From the NCBI GenBank assembly GCA_050732575.1, contig JBOHRF010000107.1, positions 1 to 14,921 of the forward strand: 14,921 bases of DNA. Reading direction: 5' to 3'. Below are positions 1 through 7,050 of the stretch, piece by piece. How positions within the stretch are numbered: position 1 is the first letter of the stretch; the number at the start of each line of letters is the position of its first letter. The translations under genes were made by a program, and so were the position numbers. The notes beneath the pieces are model-generated. The model saw only the letters and a list, made by a program, of their open reading frames with translations. It searched no databases and had not been told where the DNA came from. The stretch is from JBBDWZ01 sp050732575. Its GTDB lineage: Bacteria > Gemmatimonadota > Gemmatimonadetes > Longimicrobiales > RSA9.

Positions 1-124
1 GGGCCTTGCGCTTTCTTTGCAACTAGCGCAACACCTGGGCGGCGAGATCCTGGTGGAGAGTGAAGTGGGCCGCGGTTCGACGTTCACGTTACGACTGCCT
101 GCGCGACCCGTACACACCTCATAG
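1..124 (+). CDS. Sensor histidine kinase, C-terminal end only (partial)
   Basis: An open frame enters from the left edge (first full codon at base 2) and stops with TAG at 122-124. The visible 40 residues read GLALSLQLAQHLGG, then E-I-L-V-E-S-E-V-G-R-G-S-T-F-T-L-R-L-P. This is the end of a GHKL/HATPase_c domain: the G2-box helix (GLALS) and the closing strand pattern G-x-G-S-T-F-T-L-x-L-P of two-component histidine kinases. The N-terminal sensor, H-box and N-box are outside the window, so signal and partner regulator cannot be named. The gene converges on the aspartase fusion and their stop codons overlap by six bases. The family call is solid; nothing more specific can be said. Confidence 0.85.
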   Translation, partial: GLALSLQLAQHLGGEILVESEVGRGSTFTLRLPARPVHTS

Positions 125-2032
125 CGATTGGTCCGCATCCTCGCCCTGTGCGTCGAAGCGACTGCGCACTACCGGCATGGCACGCGGACGGGTCATGGCT
201 TCGGGTGACAGGATGTCGTCCAGCTCGGCGCGCGTGAGCCAGCCTTTTTCCAGGACCAGCTCATACACGCCCCGGTCATGTTGCAATGCTTCCTTGGCCA
301 CGGCGCTGGCGCGCTCGTAGCCAAGGTAAGGCACCAGCGCGGTCACGACCCCAATGCTTCGCTCGAGCAGGTGACGAATCCACTCGCGGTTGGCTTCGAT
401 ACCCAGAATGCAGCGCTCGCGCAGGACTACACATGCTTGCGTCAACATGTCGACCGACTGAAAGATGTTGAACGCGATGACGGGCTCGAAAACATTGAGC
501 TGGAGCTGGCCCGCTTCAGCCGCCATGGTGACCGTGAGATCATTGCCTACCACCTGAAAACAGACCTGATTCACGACTTCTGGAATGACCGGGTTCACTT
601 TCCCGGGCATGATGCTGGAACCGGGCTGCATGGGCGGCAGCCGGAGTTCTGCGAGCCCGGCGCGCGGTCCGCTGGAAAGCAGGCGCAGATCGTTGCAGAT
701 CTTGGACAGTTTCACGGCCACGCGCTTGAGTACGCCCGAGAGTTGCACGAATGCGCCCGTGTCCTGCGTGGCTTCCACCAGGTCCGGGCTGGTGATCAAC
801 GGCAGGCCCGTGATCTCACTGAGCTTCTCTCGCACCAGTGCCGCATAACGCGGGTCCGTGTTGATGCCGGTGCCGATGGCCGTAGCGCCCATGTTGATCT
901 CGCGCATGAGCACCGCCGTTTCACGCAGCCGATCGATGTCTTCACCAATCGTGACCGCGGCCGCATTGAACTCCTGACCCAGCGTCATGGGCACTGCATC
1001 CTGCAACTGCGTGCGACCCATCTTCACAATGTCGCGGAACTCATCGGCTTTCTGCAGAAAAGCGCTGCGCAGGCCGGCCAGCGCTTTTTCCAGATCCTGC
1101 AGCGCCCAGTTGGCGGCAATGCGAATCGAAGTCGGGTACACGTCATTGGTGGACTGGGAGAGATTCACGTGGTTGTTCGGGTGCACACGCTGATAGTGGC
1201 CGCGGCGCTCACCCAGGAACTCGAGCGCACGATTGGCAATGACTTCGTTGGCATTCATGTTGGTGGATGTGCCCGCACCACCCTGGACCACGTCCACCAC
1301 AAACTGATTGTGCAGATTGCCCGAGCGGATTTCCTGACAGGCGCGCACGATCGCGCCCGTGACAGCGGCCGTCAGCAAGCCCAGCTCGTGATTGGCCAGC
1401 GCCGCCGCCTCCTTCACTGCGGCAATGGCATTGATCAGGTGTGAATATTGGGCAATGGGGATGCCGGTGATGGGAAAGTTCTCGACCGCGCGCAGCGTCT
1501 GGATGCCGTAGTAGTACTGGTCGGGCACAGCGCGCTCACCCAGCAAGTCGTTTTCGGCGCGCAGCTCACCCGTCAAATAAATATCACCCACACCGGCCAG
1601 GCCCTGATTGGCGGCGCGCAATCGACTGGCCATGATCTGGGCCGCGCCTACTACCAGCTTGGAATACAACTCGGGCCGGGTCGCGATGAGCGACTGCACG
1701 GCCTCACGAGGGAACTCGAGCACCATGGTAGCATCGAGTACCAGCGCCGAGGTCGAGTGCGGATAGTCGTCCAGCAGACTGCCCTCCCCGTACGAATCAC
1801 CCGCACTGAGCACGGCCAGCACTTTGGGCTGACCGCGCAGTCCCTTCTGAATGGCGACCCGGCCGCCCTGAATGATGCCGAGCACGCGCCGCGGTTGACT
1901 CTCGCGAAAGATGAAAGCACCTGCGGCATACGCGCGCGACTGTGCCAGGCCGGTCAGATGGGTGCGTTCGTCCGGCGTCAGTGAGCGCGTGAGCGTGTGG
2001 CTGGCAAACAGCGTGTCCAGTGTTCGCTCCAT
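119..2032 (-). CDS. aspA: Aspartate ammonia-lyase with N-terminal cyclic-nucleotide-binding-type domain
   Basis: A 637-residue fusion. Residues ~30-140 form a cNMP-binding (CRP-like) beta-barrel with a phosphate-binding-cassette-like segment G-D-S-Y-G-E-G-S-L-L at 78-87. Residues ~152-615 are a complete aspartase/fumarase-superfamily lyase: GTSTNMN at 254-260, SQSTND at 292-297, GRTQLQDAVPMTLGQ at 339-353 and the flexible SS-loop GSSIMPGKVNP at 471-481. By homology the catalytic serine is S472, with K478 and N480 contacting substrate. The V-I-P-E-V-V-N-Q-V after the loop favours aspartase (L-aspartate to fumarate plus ammonia) over fumarase C, which usually has T-Q-C-E there. It should be cytoplasmic. 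Ordinary AspA is about 470 residues, so ~150 are added. The arginine expected in the cassette after GE-x-SLL is not seen (HSTSA at 92-96). The ATG at 2030-2032 has GGAG six bases upstream. It lies 84 bp downstream of the propeller gene. Confidence 0.92.
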   Translation of the reverse strand: MERTLDTLFASHTLTRSLTPDERTHLTGLAQSRAYAAGAFIFRESQPRRVLGIIQGGRVAIQKGLRGQPKVLAVLSAGDSYGEGSLLDDYPHSTSALVLDATMVLEFPREAVQSLIATRPELYSKLVVGAAQIMASRLRAANQGLAGVGDIYLTGELRAENDLLGERAVPDQYYYGIQTLRAVENFPITGIPIAQYSHLINAIAAVKEAAALANHELGLLTAAVTGAIVRACQEIRSGNLHNQFVVDVVQGGAGTSTNMNANEVIANRALEFLGERRGHYQRVHPNNHVNLSQSTNDVYPTSIRIAANWALQDLEKALAGLRSAFLQKADEFRDIVKMGRTQLQDAVPMTLGQEFNAAAVTIGEDIDRLRETAVLMREINMGATAIGTGINTDPRYAALVREKLSEITGLPLITSPDLVEATQDTGAFVQLSGVLKRVAVKLSKICNDLRLLSSGPRAGLAELRLPPMQPGSSIMPGKVNPVIPEVVNQVCFQVVGNDLTVTMAAEAGQLQLNVFEPVIAFNIFQSVDMLTQACVVLRERCILGIEANREWIRHLLERSIGVVTALVPYLGYERASAVAKEALQHDRGVYELVLEKGWLTRAELDDILSPEAMTRPRAMPVVRSRFDAQGEDADQSL

Positions 2033-2116
2033 AGTTCTCCGCTACCCGTGAACGGAGCGCGGAATCTGTGGAGGTGCGGGGCGGCCCGCGAGAGGCGCAC
2101 CGAGCAACAGCACTAT

Positions 2117-3217
2117 TCAGTTGGGTCTTTGCAGCAGGTAACCGACCAGCTGTGGCACGTCGAATTCATCGTACGCTATGCCATACAACCGCGTCCTGTG
2201 GATCACGCGCGGCGAGAACGCGGCAGACAGCAATAGCGTTCCGGCAAAACGGTGACGATCGAAGACGTCCCAAACAACGTTCCCGTTGATGGCGGCAAGA
2301 TCGCCGCGTCTGACCAGCAACACCCCATCGCCCGCTACCAACTGGGAGGCGGCCTGCAGGTGGGTGGGATACTCGAAGGACAGCGCGTACGATTTCATTT
2401 GCGGTGGGAGTCCTTGCCGGATGGCGGCCGCCATGTCTTCCAACTCCTTGCGTTTCGCTGCCGGTACCGGCACCGGCTGCACAGCGCGCGTAAGAGTCAT
2501 CAATTGCGTGCCCGACGCGTCGAAAACCCGGATCGAATACTCGTCGTTAGTGGCCACGTACAGATGCGTGCCATCCGATGCCACGTTGATTCTGGAGGGA
2601 CTGAGATTGGCGATCACACGGTTCCCGGCCAGGAAGCGAAATGTTGCTGGTGCCGGTGACGAGAAGAGCGTGTCTTCGCGGCCGCTCCAGGCACGGGCAA
2701 TGAGTGTGGCCTGTTGCACTGCCTGCAGCTGGGACTGCGCAATTGCAGCATTGGGCAGAGGCCGAAGCAGATACACAATGCGATCACCCAGTGAGAACCA
2801 GTCGGTGGGCAATCCGCCGTGTGTTTTGAAGGGCGTGTTCGTCCTGGGCTTGCCGAGGGAATCAAAAACGGTGAGCCGTTGATTGCCCAGGTCCGGCACC
2901 ACAACGGTGCCCTGCGGGTTGGGGATCACGGTGAGTGCGCCAACACTGAAATCGCCCGGTCCGGCGCCCTGTCTGCCCGACACCCAAAGGGCACGGGTTC
3001 CCGCAAGCTGGAAGGCGTAGAGCTTGAACGCTTTGCTATCCAGCGCGTACAGTCGATCACCACTGACGGCGATGCCCGAGATGGAGGCCCAATAGGAGTC
3101 CGCGCCGGCCGGTGCCGCGATGACGAATTCTCTCTGAGCGCGCCATTGCTGCGCACTGACGGGACAATTCAGGAGGGTCGCTGCGATGGCGACGCTCAGA
3201 GAGAATCGTTGCTTCAT
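2117..3217 (-). CDS. Secreted 6-bladed beta-propeller protein
   Basis: A 366-residue protein with a signal peptide (K-Q-R-F then a hydrophobic stretch, probable cleavage after VSA at 20-22, before QQW). The mature part has repeating blade-like strands of the NHL/TolB-like 6-bladed type: ISGIAVSGDRLYALD near 47-61, the loop GRQGAGPGDF near 81-90, VVVPDLGNQRLTVFDSLG near 105-122, NVASDGTHLYVATND near 211-225 and IRVFDASG near 228-235. Such proteins are non-enzymatic binding scaffolds in the periplasm or at the surface; the ligand is unknown. The ATG is one base past the TGA of the 89-residue membrane protein gene and is preceded by GGAAGG, so it is co-transcribed and probably translationally coupled. 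It is the last gene of the putative sigma-54 operon unless transcription continues into the aspartase. Fold call is good, function unknown. Confidence 0.82.
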   Translation of the reverse strand: MKQRFSLSVAIAATLLNCPVSAQQWRAQREFVIAAPAGADSYWASISGIAVSGDRLYALDSKAFKLYAFQLAGTRALWVSGRQGAGPGDFSVGALTVIPNPQGTVVVPDLGNQRLTVFDSLGKPRTNTPFKTHGGLPTDWFSLGDRIVYLLRPLPNAAIAQSQLQAVQQATLIARAWSGREDTLFSSPAPATFRFLAGNRVIANLSPSRINVASDGTHLYVATNDEYSIRVFDASGTQLMTLTRAVQPVPVPAAKRKELEDMAAAIRQGLPPQMKSYALSFEYPTHLQAASQLVAGDGVLLVRRGDLAAINGNVVWDVFDRHRFAGTLLLSAAFSPRVIHRTRLYGIAYDEFDVPQLVGYLLQRPN

Positions 3218-3218
3218 G

Positions 3219-3488
3219 TCAGCCTTCCCGCTTTTGCGGCATATAGCGCAGCATCACGACCGAGCCTACCGCGGCCACTATGCTCGCACCGATGATCACA
3301 TCAGAAACGGAAGACGTGAACAGAAGCAGGCTCGATGCCACGACCCAGGTAACGCCCACGGCAAGGGCAGCCGCGGCCAGGCGCTTGCTGAATTGCTCGC
3401 GCTTCCGTGCGACGATCGATACCACAATCATCCTGGTGCCTGTGTAAAGCAGGCCGAAAGCTGCCAATGCCTTGAGCGTGTCATCCAT
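3219..3488 (-). CDS. Small three-helix membrane protein, unknown function
   Basis: An 89-residue protein read from the ATG at 3486-3488; an upstream in-frame ATG would add nine residues. I chose the inner start because a strong GGAGGT site sits four bases before it. Hydrophobic segments at about 7-27, 38-58 and 62-81 predict three membrane spans, with a basic loop RKREQFSKR at 28-36 and a basic C-terminus. No catalytic motif or family is recognised. The first codons overlap the last codons of the exported hairpin protein gene by 8 bp, and the stop is one base from the start of the propeller gene, so it is the middle gene of a coupled trio. Possible roles, all inference: export or immunity partner of the upstream product, or membrane anchor for the propeller. 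Confidence 0.72.
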   Translation of the reverse strand: MDDTLKALAAFGLLYTGTRMIVVSIVARKREQFSKRLAAAALAVGVTWVVASSLLLFTSSVSDVIIGASIVAAVGSVVMLRYMPQKREG

Positions 3489-3957
3489 TGCCACCTCCAA
3501 TGATCTTCGTGTCATCAGGGTCCGTACCGCCGCCGATGATGGACGCGCGGCGCAAACAATCGATCAGTCCGAACTGCGCGGAGACCAGCGCGATTTCTGC
3601 GCCGGCCAGCGCCATGTCGGCCACGATGGCGAACAGGAAATTGCCGGTTACAAGGGCGGCAATCAGTGCGGCCGATGCGCCCATGACGGCAGCCGTAGCG
3701 GCACCCACGGCGAGCATTTCACGAAGGCACGGCCCATCATCGTCCAATAGTACTGCGGACGGTGTCACGCAACCGGCAGGCACCAGAGACACCGCCCTGA
3801 AACCATTGGTGGCCAGGGCACTGACGTGCGTTTCCACTTCGGGGACACGTTCACTGGCCTGGGCTCCGATTGGCGCGGCCGCCATCGTGGTAACGATGGC
3901 AAGCGGGATCACGAATTTGTTACGGAGGCTGACGGGAACGGCATGTACAGTTTGCAT
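3481..3957 (-). CDS. Exported protein with cysteine-flanked hydrophobic hairpin, unknown
   Basis: A 158-residue protein from the ATG at 3955-3957, preceded by GGGAGAG. A longer in-frame extension upstream runs across the sigma-54-type promoter and is rejected. Residues 11-34 (basic LRNK, hydrophobic core, A-A-P-I-G-A-Q-A) look like a signal peptide. The mature protein has a short polar stretch with C63, then two adjacent hydrophobic alanine/glycine-rich segments (about 82-103 and 106-127). These are bracketed by near-identical CLRE (77-80) and CLRR (134-137), so C77 and C134 could close the hairpin with a disulfide. The C-terminal tail carries IIGGG twice (140-144 and 152-156) around an acidic D-P-D-D. 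No family recognised. It is the first gene behind the sigma-54 element and so probably the main regulated product. Possible pore-forming or bacteriocin-like peptide, or a membrane-stress component; neither is shown. Confidence 0.7.
   Translation of the reverse strand: MQTVHAVPVSLRNKFVIPLAIVTTMAAAPIGAQASERVPEVETHVSALATNGFRAVSLVPAGCVTPSAVLLDDDGPCLREMLAVGAATAAVMGASAALIAALVTGNFLFAIVADMALAGAEIALVSAQFGLIDCLRRASIIGGGTDPDDTKIIGGGNG
3493..3498 (-). promoter_or_regulatory. Ribosome binding site deciding the start of the 89-residue gene
   Basis: GGAGGT on the minus strand, four bases before the ATG at 3486-3488. It lies inside the last codons (Gly-Gly-Gly-Asn-Gly) of the upstream gene, so ribosomes finishing that gene uncover the site: a translational coupling arrangement. 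Confidence 0.75.
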
Positions 3958-4031
3958 CGGTACTCTCCCTGTGAATGGTTGCAGTGTGTTGCTGGTGCAG
4001 GCTCCGGAGCGTCCACCGGCGCGCAGCATCA

Positions 4032-4048
4032 GGCACACGGCCTGCCAA
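4032..4048 (-). promoter_or_regulatory. Putative sigma-54 (-24/-12) promoter of the three-gene operon
   Basis: On the minus strand the sequence is TTGGCAGGCCGTGTGCC. Against the sigma-54 consensus TGGCACG-N4-TTGCW it matches TGGCA-G in the -24 box and T-G-C in the -12 box. The invariant GG and GC are exactly 10 bases apart, as required. The implied start of transcription is near 4021, giving a 5' leader of about 65 bases to the ATG at 3957. A sigma-54 activator gene lies immediately upstream on the same strand. Match and spacing are seen directly; function is inferred. Confidence 0.62.
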
Positions 4049-4126
4049 TCCCAGGGTGAATCGCAAGTCAATGTATGCATGTACGTTCCGTGAAAAGCTC
4101 GACAACATCAGAAGTGTGTGATGGAC

Positions 4127-4154
4127 ATGCACAGCGTGCGCAATGCACAGTGCG
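4127..4154. promoter_or_regulatory. Putative enhancer (UAS) for the sigma-54 activator
   Basis: Two adjacent inverted repeats: GCAC-AGC-GTGC at 4129-4139 and GCAC-A-GTGC at 4145-4153, also seen as a direct repeat of ATGCACAG starting at 4127 and 4143. Their centres lie about 113 and 128 bp upstream of the predicted sigma-54 start site, within the usual range for dimeric bacterial enhancer-binding proteins acting by looping. They fall in the non-coding gap after the activator gene. Binding by that activator is inference. Confidence 0.5.
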
Positions 4155-4195
4155 AAGATGGTGCGGTGAGTCGGCGCAGGCCATAGCAGAATGGG

Positions 4196-5299
4196 TCAAC
4201 CATCCCGTTCTTGCGCATCGCCATTGTGCGCCTTGGCGGCGAGCCGCTTCATTTTGCCGAGCAAGGTATTGCGCGCCATGCCCAACATACGGGCGGCGCG
4301 CGTGCGATTGCCGTTGTGCCGGGCGAGTGCGTCCCGGATGAGCGCCTGCTCCTGGTCGGGCGGGCCGCTGAAGCAGTAGCGGCCGGCCGGTTTGGCGAGT
4401 TGCGTGGGTGTCGTGGGTGTGATAGGCGGGCGAGAGAGCGGTTTCCAACGGATGCGGCCGTTGCCGGCTGCAACGATGGCGGCTTCAATGGTGTGGGCCA
4501 GCTCGCGTACGTTGCCGGGCCAGTCGTGAGCCTGCAGCGCGGCCAGTGTATCCGGCGCCATGCAGGGAGTAGTGCGTCCATACTTGCGGGCGAAGAAGGT
4601 GAGGAAATGCTGGGCCAGCACGGCCACGTCGTCTCTGCGTTCGCGCAGAGGAGGCAAGCGGCATTGAAGGATGTGCAGGCGGTGATAGAGGTCGCTGCGG
4701 AAGCGGAGCTCGGCCACGGCGATTTCGAGGTCGACGCCGGTGGCGGCGATGAGCCGCGCATCGAACTGCGATGTGCGCTCGCTGCCCACTTTGCGCAGCT
4801 GGCCGTCTTCGAGGACGGTGAGCAGCTTGGCCTGCATGTTGAGAGGCAGCTCACCGATCTCATCGAGGAAGAGCGTGCCGCGATCGGCCTGCTCGAAGAG
4901 GCCGCGATGGGCGTGCACTGCGCCGGTGAATGCGCCGCGCACGTGGCCGAAGAACTCGGACTCGAAGAGAGAGGCAGGCACGCCCGCGCAATTGACCGCG
5001 ACCAAGGCGGCACGCGCGCGCGCGCTGCTATCGTGGATGGCGCGGGCGAGCACACCTTTGCCGGTGCCGGTTTCACCTGTAATCAGAACCGTGGCATCGA
5101 CGGCAGCGGCTCGGCGGCCAAACGCACGCATGGCTTCGGCCTGCGCGCTGGTGCCGAGGATCCGATCGAAAGCGTCCAGATATTCCCCCGGTGGAAGATG
5201 GGGCGAGGATGGCGTACAACAGCGGGCGCGGGAATGGCCAGGTGAGACGGGCCGGGCGGGACAGGGCACGGAACTCGCGGCCGTACCGGCGCAGTACAT
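4196..5299 (-). CDS. Sigma-54-dependent activator (bEBP), no sensor domain
   Basis: About 367 residues from the ATG at 5297-5299. The AAA+ domain is complete: Walker A GETGTGKG at 75-82, the sigma-54-contacting loop GAFTGA at 122-127, Walker B GTLFLDEIGE at 141-150, arginine-finger region FRSDLYHRL near 200-208, PPLRERRDD near 216-224 and sensor II WPGNVREL at 260-267. A Fis-type helix-turn-helix closes the protein (318-353, GNRTRAARMLGMARNTLLGK). It hydrolyses ATP to open RNA polymerase-sigma-54 promoter complexes. The first ~40 residues are Cys/Pro/Ser-rich, resemble no GAF, PAS or receiver domain and may not be translated; no good ribosome site precedes the ATG. A shorter start near 5180 (GGGGGA before a CTG) is possible. 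Lacking a sensor, it resembles the PspF class, which is held by a partner protein. Likely target: the operon at 2117-3957. Confidence 0.9.
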   Translation of the reverse strand: MYCAGTAASSVPCPARPVSPGHSRARCCTPSSPHLPPGEYLDAFDRILGTSAQAEAMRAFGRRAAAVDATVLITGETGTGKGVLARAIHDSSARARAALVAVNCAGVPASLFESEFFGHVRGAFTGAVHAHRGLFEQADRGTLFLDEIGELPLNMQAKLLTVLEDGQLRKVGSERTSQFDARLIAATGVDLEIAVAELRFRSDLYHRLHILQCRLPPLRERRDDVAVLAQHFLTFFARKYGRTTPCMAPDTLAALQAHDWPGNVRELAHTIEAAIVAAGNGRIRWKPLSRPPITPTTPTQLAKPAGRYCFSGPPDQEQALIRDALARHNGNRTRAARMLGMARNTLLGKMKRLAAKAHNGDAQERDG

Positions 5300-5444
5300 T
5301 AGCGTGCTGTAGGCGGGCAACCCTAGATTGCGGGAGCACTTGCGGACGGGGCCAGGGGGCCCGAGGGGGCAAAGGACTACCGGGCGAATTGGAGCCGCAC
5401 GTCAACCACCCCTCGGCTCCTCGTTCTCCGTCCGGTTTTTTTGC

Positions 5445-5450
5445 AGGGTG
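5445..5450 (+). promoter_or_regulatory. Ribosome binding site deciding the transporter start
   Basis: AGGGTG five bases before the GTG at 5456-5458. It favours that GTG over an in-frame TTG at 5441, which has only pyrimidine-rich sequence before it. Confidence 0.65.
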
Positions 5451-5455
5451 AATTC

Positions 5456-7036
5456 GTGAAAGATCGAACCGGCTTCCCGCAGCGCGATTCAGGCCTGGCC
5501 ACGGCTGATGCACCGCGACCCAGCGGCTCCTCGGGGGCGCAGGATCGCAGTTTCTTGGGTCATCCGAGGGGCCTCTCCACACTCTTCTTCACGGAGATGT
5601 GGGAGCGCTTTTCGTACTACGGGATCCGACCCCTGCTCGTGCTGTACATGACCGCCGCCCTGGTGGACGGCGGTTTTGGCTTTGAGCGGACCCAGGCCGC
5701 GTCGATCGTCGGGATCTACGCGGCCTGTGTGTATCTGGCCTCGCTGCCAGGTGGCTGGGTAGCCGATCGATGGCTGGGTCTGCGCCGCGCCATCTGGTAC
5801 GGCGGCATCCTGATTTCGCTCGGCCATCTTTCCATTGCATTGTCTTCGGTCTTTGCCCGGCCGGCCTTCTTCCTGGGCCTGGTCTTCATTGTCATGGGCA
5901 CGGGCCTGCTCAAGCCTAACATCTCCGCCATTGTCGGCGATCTGTATCCGGAGGGCGGCTCGCGGCGCGACGCCGGTTTCTCCCTTTTCTACATGGGCAT
6001 CAACATCGGCGCTCTGATGGGGCCGCTGTTCACGGGCTTCCTGGGTGAGCGCGTTGGCTGGCACTACGGGTTCGGCGCGGCCGGCGTGGGCATGCTGCTG
6101 GGCCTGATCACATTCCGCGCCATGCAGGGCCGCACGTTAGGTGATATCGGACTGACCGCGTCCGGCACGCCCGAACAAGTTCGCAGAGTGAAGCTCAGTC
6201 TGATTATCGGGCTGACTGTGGTTTTCGGCGTGATCCTGGCGACTATGGCCGGATTGATCCGCATCGACGCCGTGTCCGTGGCGCAGCAGATGAGAAACGT
6301 GATGCTGGCCATGGCCGTGCTCTACTTTGCCTATCTGTTCTTCCTGGCCGGCCTGACCACGGACGAAAAGAAACGGGTGGCCGTGATCGTTGTTCTGTTC
6401 CTGTTCGCCACCATCTTCTGGTCGGCATTCGAACAGGCGCCCACATCACTCAACCTGTTTGCCCGCGACTTCACGGATCGCACCATCATGGGCTGGGAGA
6501 TGCCGACGCTCTGGCTGCAATCGGTCAACTCTTTCTTTGTGATCCTGCTGGCCCCCGTGTTTGCGGCATTGTGGATCGGCCTGGGCAAACGCGGCCGCGA
6601 TCTTTCCAGTCCCGGCAAATTCGCCTGGGGACTGTTCTTTGCCGGATTGGGCTTTCTGCTCATGGTTCCCGCCGCCAACCTGGTCATTGGGGCGGGCGGC
6701 AGTCTGCGTGTTTCCATCTGGTGGCTGGTGGGCAGCTACTTCCTGCAGACCGTGGGTGAACTGTCATTGAGCCCGGTCGGTCTCAGCTCGATGACCAAAT
6801 TGGCGCCCCGCGCCTATGCCGGTCAGATGATGGGCGTCTGGTTCATGGCCGCCGCATTGGGCAACCTGATTGCCGGTCTGGTGGGCGGCCACGTCGATCC
6901 GGAAAACCTGGAGCAGATGCCTCGTCTATTCCAGCAGACCGCTATGTCGCTATTCATTGCCACGGTCGTGCTGGGACTCATGATCGTACCCATTCGGCGC
7001 ATGATGCGGGAAAGCTCGGTGGCAGGGCGACATTAA
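5456..7036 (+). CDS. POT/PTR2-family proton-coupled di/tripeptide transporter
   Basis: A 526-residue inner-membrane carrier starting at GTG 5456. After a polar N-terminus of ~40 residues comes the proton-coupling motif ExxERFxYYG (TEMWERFSYYG at 46-56), then GTGLLKPNIS near 148-157 and the PTR2 signature FSLFYMGINIGALMGP near 175-190. Further on are FEQAPTSLNLFA (mid-protein helix 7 region) and SPVGLSSMTKLAP (helix 10 region). Hydrophobicity fits 12-14 spans, and length is normal for bacterial DtpT/DtpA-type carriers. Expected role: uptake of small peptides with protons. It is divergent from the sigma-54 activator, with about 156 bp between start codons; I saw no convincing promoter box there. 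The downstream hexamer-array hairpin may end its transcript. Which peptides it carries cannot be read from sequence. Confidence 0.93.
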   Translation: MKDRTGFPQRDSGLATADAPRPSGSSGAQDRSFLGHPRGLSTLFFTEMWERFSYYGIRPLLVLYMTAALVDGGFGFERTQAASIVGIYAACVYLASLPGGWVADRWLGLRRAIWYGGILISLGHLSIALSSVFARPAFFLGLVFIVMGTGLLKPNISAIVGDLYPEGGSRRDAGFSLFYMGINIGALMGPLFTGFLGERVGWHYGFGAAGVGMLLGLITFRAMQGRTLGDIGLTASGTPEQVRRVKLSLIIGLTVVFGVILATMAGLIRIDAVSVAQQMRNVMLAMAVLYFAYLFFLAGLTTDEKKRVAVIVVLFLFATIFWSAFEQAPTSLNLFARDFTDRTIMGWEMPTLWLQSVNSFFVILLAPVFAALWIGLGKRGRDLSSPGKFAWGLFFAGLGFLLMVPAANLVIGAGGSLRVSIWWLVGSYFLQTVGELSLSPVGLSSMTKLAPRAYAGQMMGVWFMAAALGNLIAGLVGGHVDPENLEQMPRLFQQTAMSLFIATVVLGLMIVPIRRMMRESSVAGRH

Positions 7037-7050
7037 GACAAAACGTTGAA

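Noticed and set aside
278..1444. Long plus-strand open frame (388 codons) opposite the aspartase
   Set aside because: Antisense shadow of a strongly conserved lyase; the translation is rich in His, Arg and Gln without any motif, typical of complement reading of high-GC genes.
119..2032. Fumarase class II instead of aspartase
   Set aside because: After the SS-loop the sequence is VIPEVVNQV, typical of aspartase, and TQLQDAVPMTLGQEF is also the aspartase form.
3958..4080. N-terminal extension of the exported hairpin protein to 199 residues
   Set aside because: It would run through the predicted -24/-12 element and start upstream of the transcript; the inner ATG has GGGAGAG and is followed by a normal signal peptide.
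4211..5245. 344-codon plus-strand open frame opposite the sigma-54 activator
   Set aside because: The activator on the other strand has every AAA+ motif in order; this frame is low-complexity Gly/Glu/Ala shadow.
5436..5442. T7 run as an intrinsic terminator
   Set aside because: No stable stem precedes it, and it sits directly before the transporter ribosome site, so it is more likely part of the leader.
5300..5455. Sigma-54 promoter for the peptide transporter (AGGCGGGCAACCC...TTGCGG near 5310-5332)
   Set aside because: GG and GC are 12 rather than 10 apart; spacing in this class is nearly invariant.
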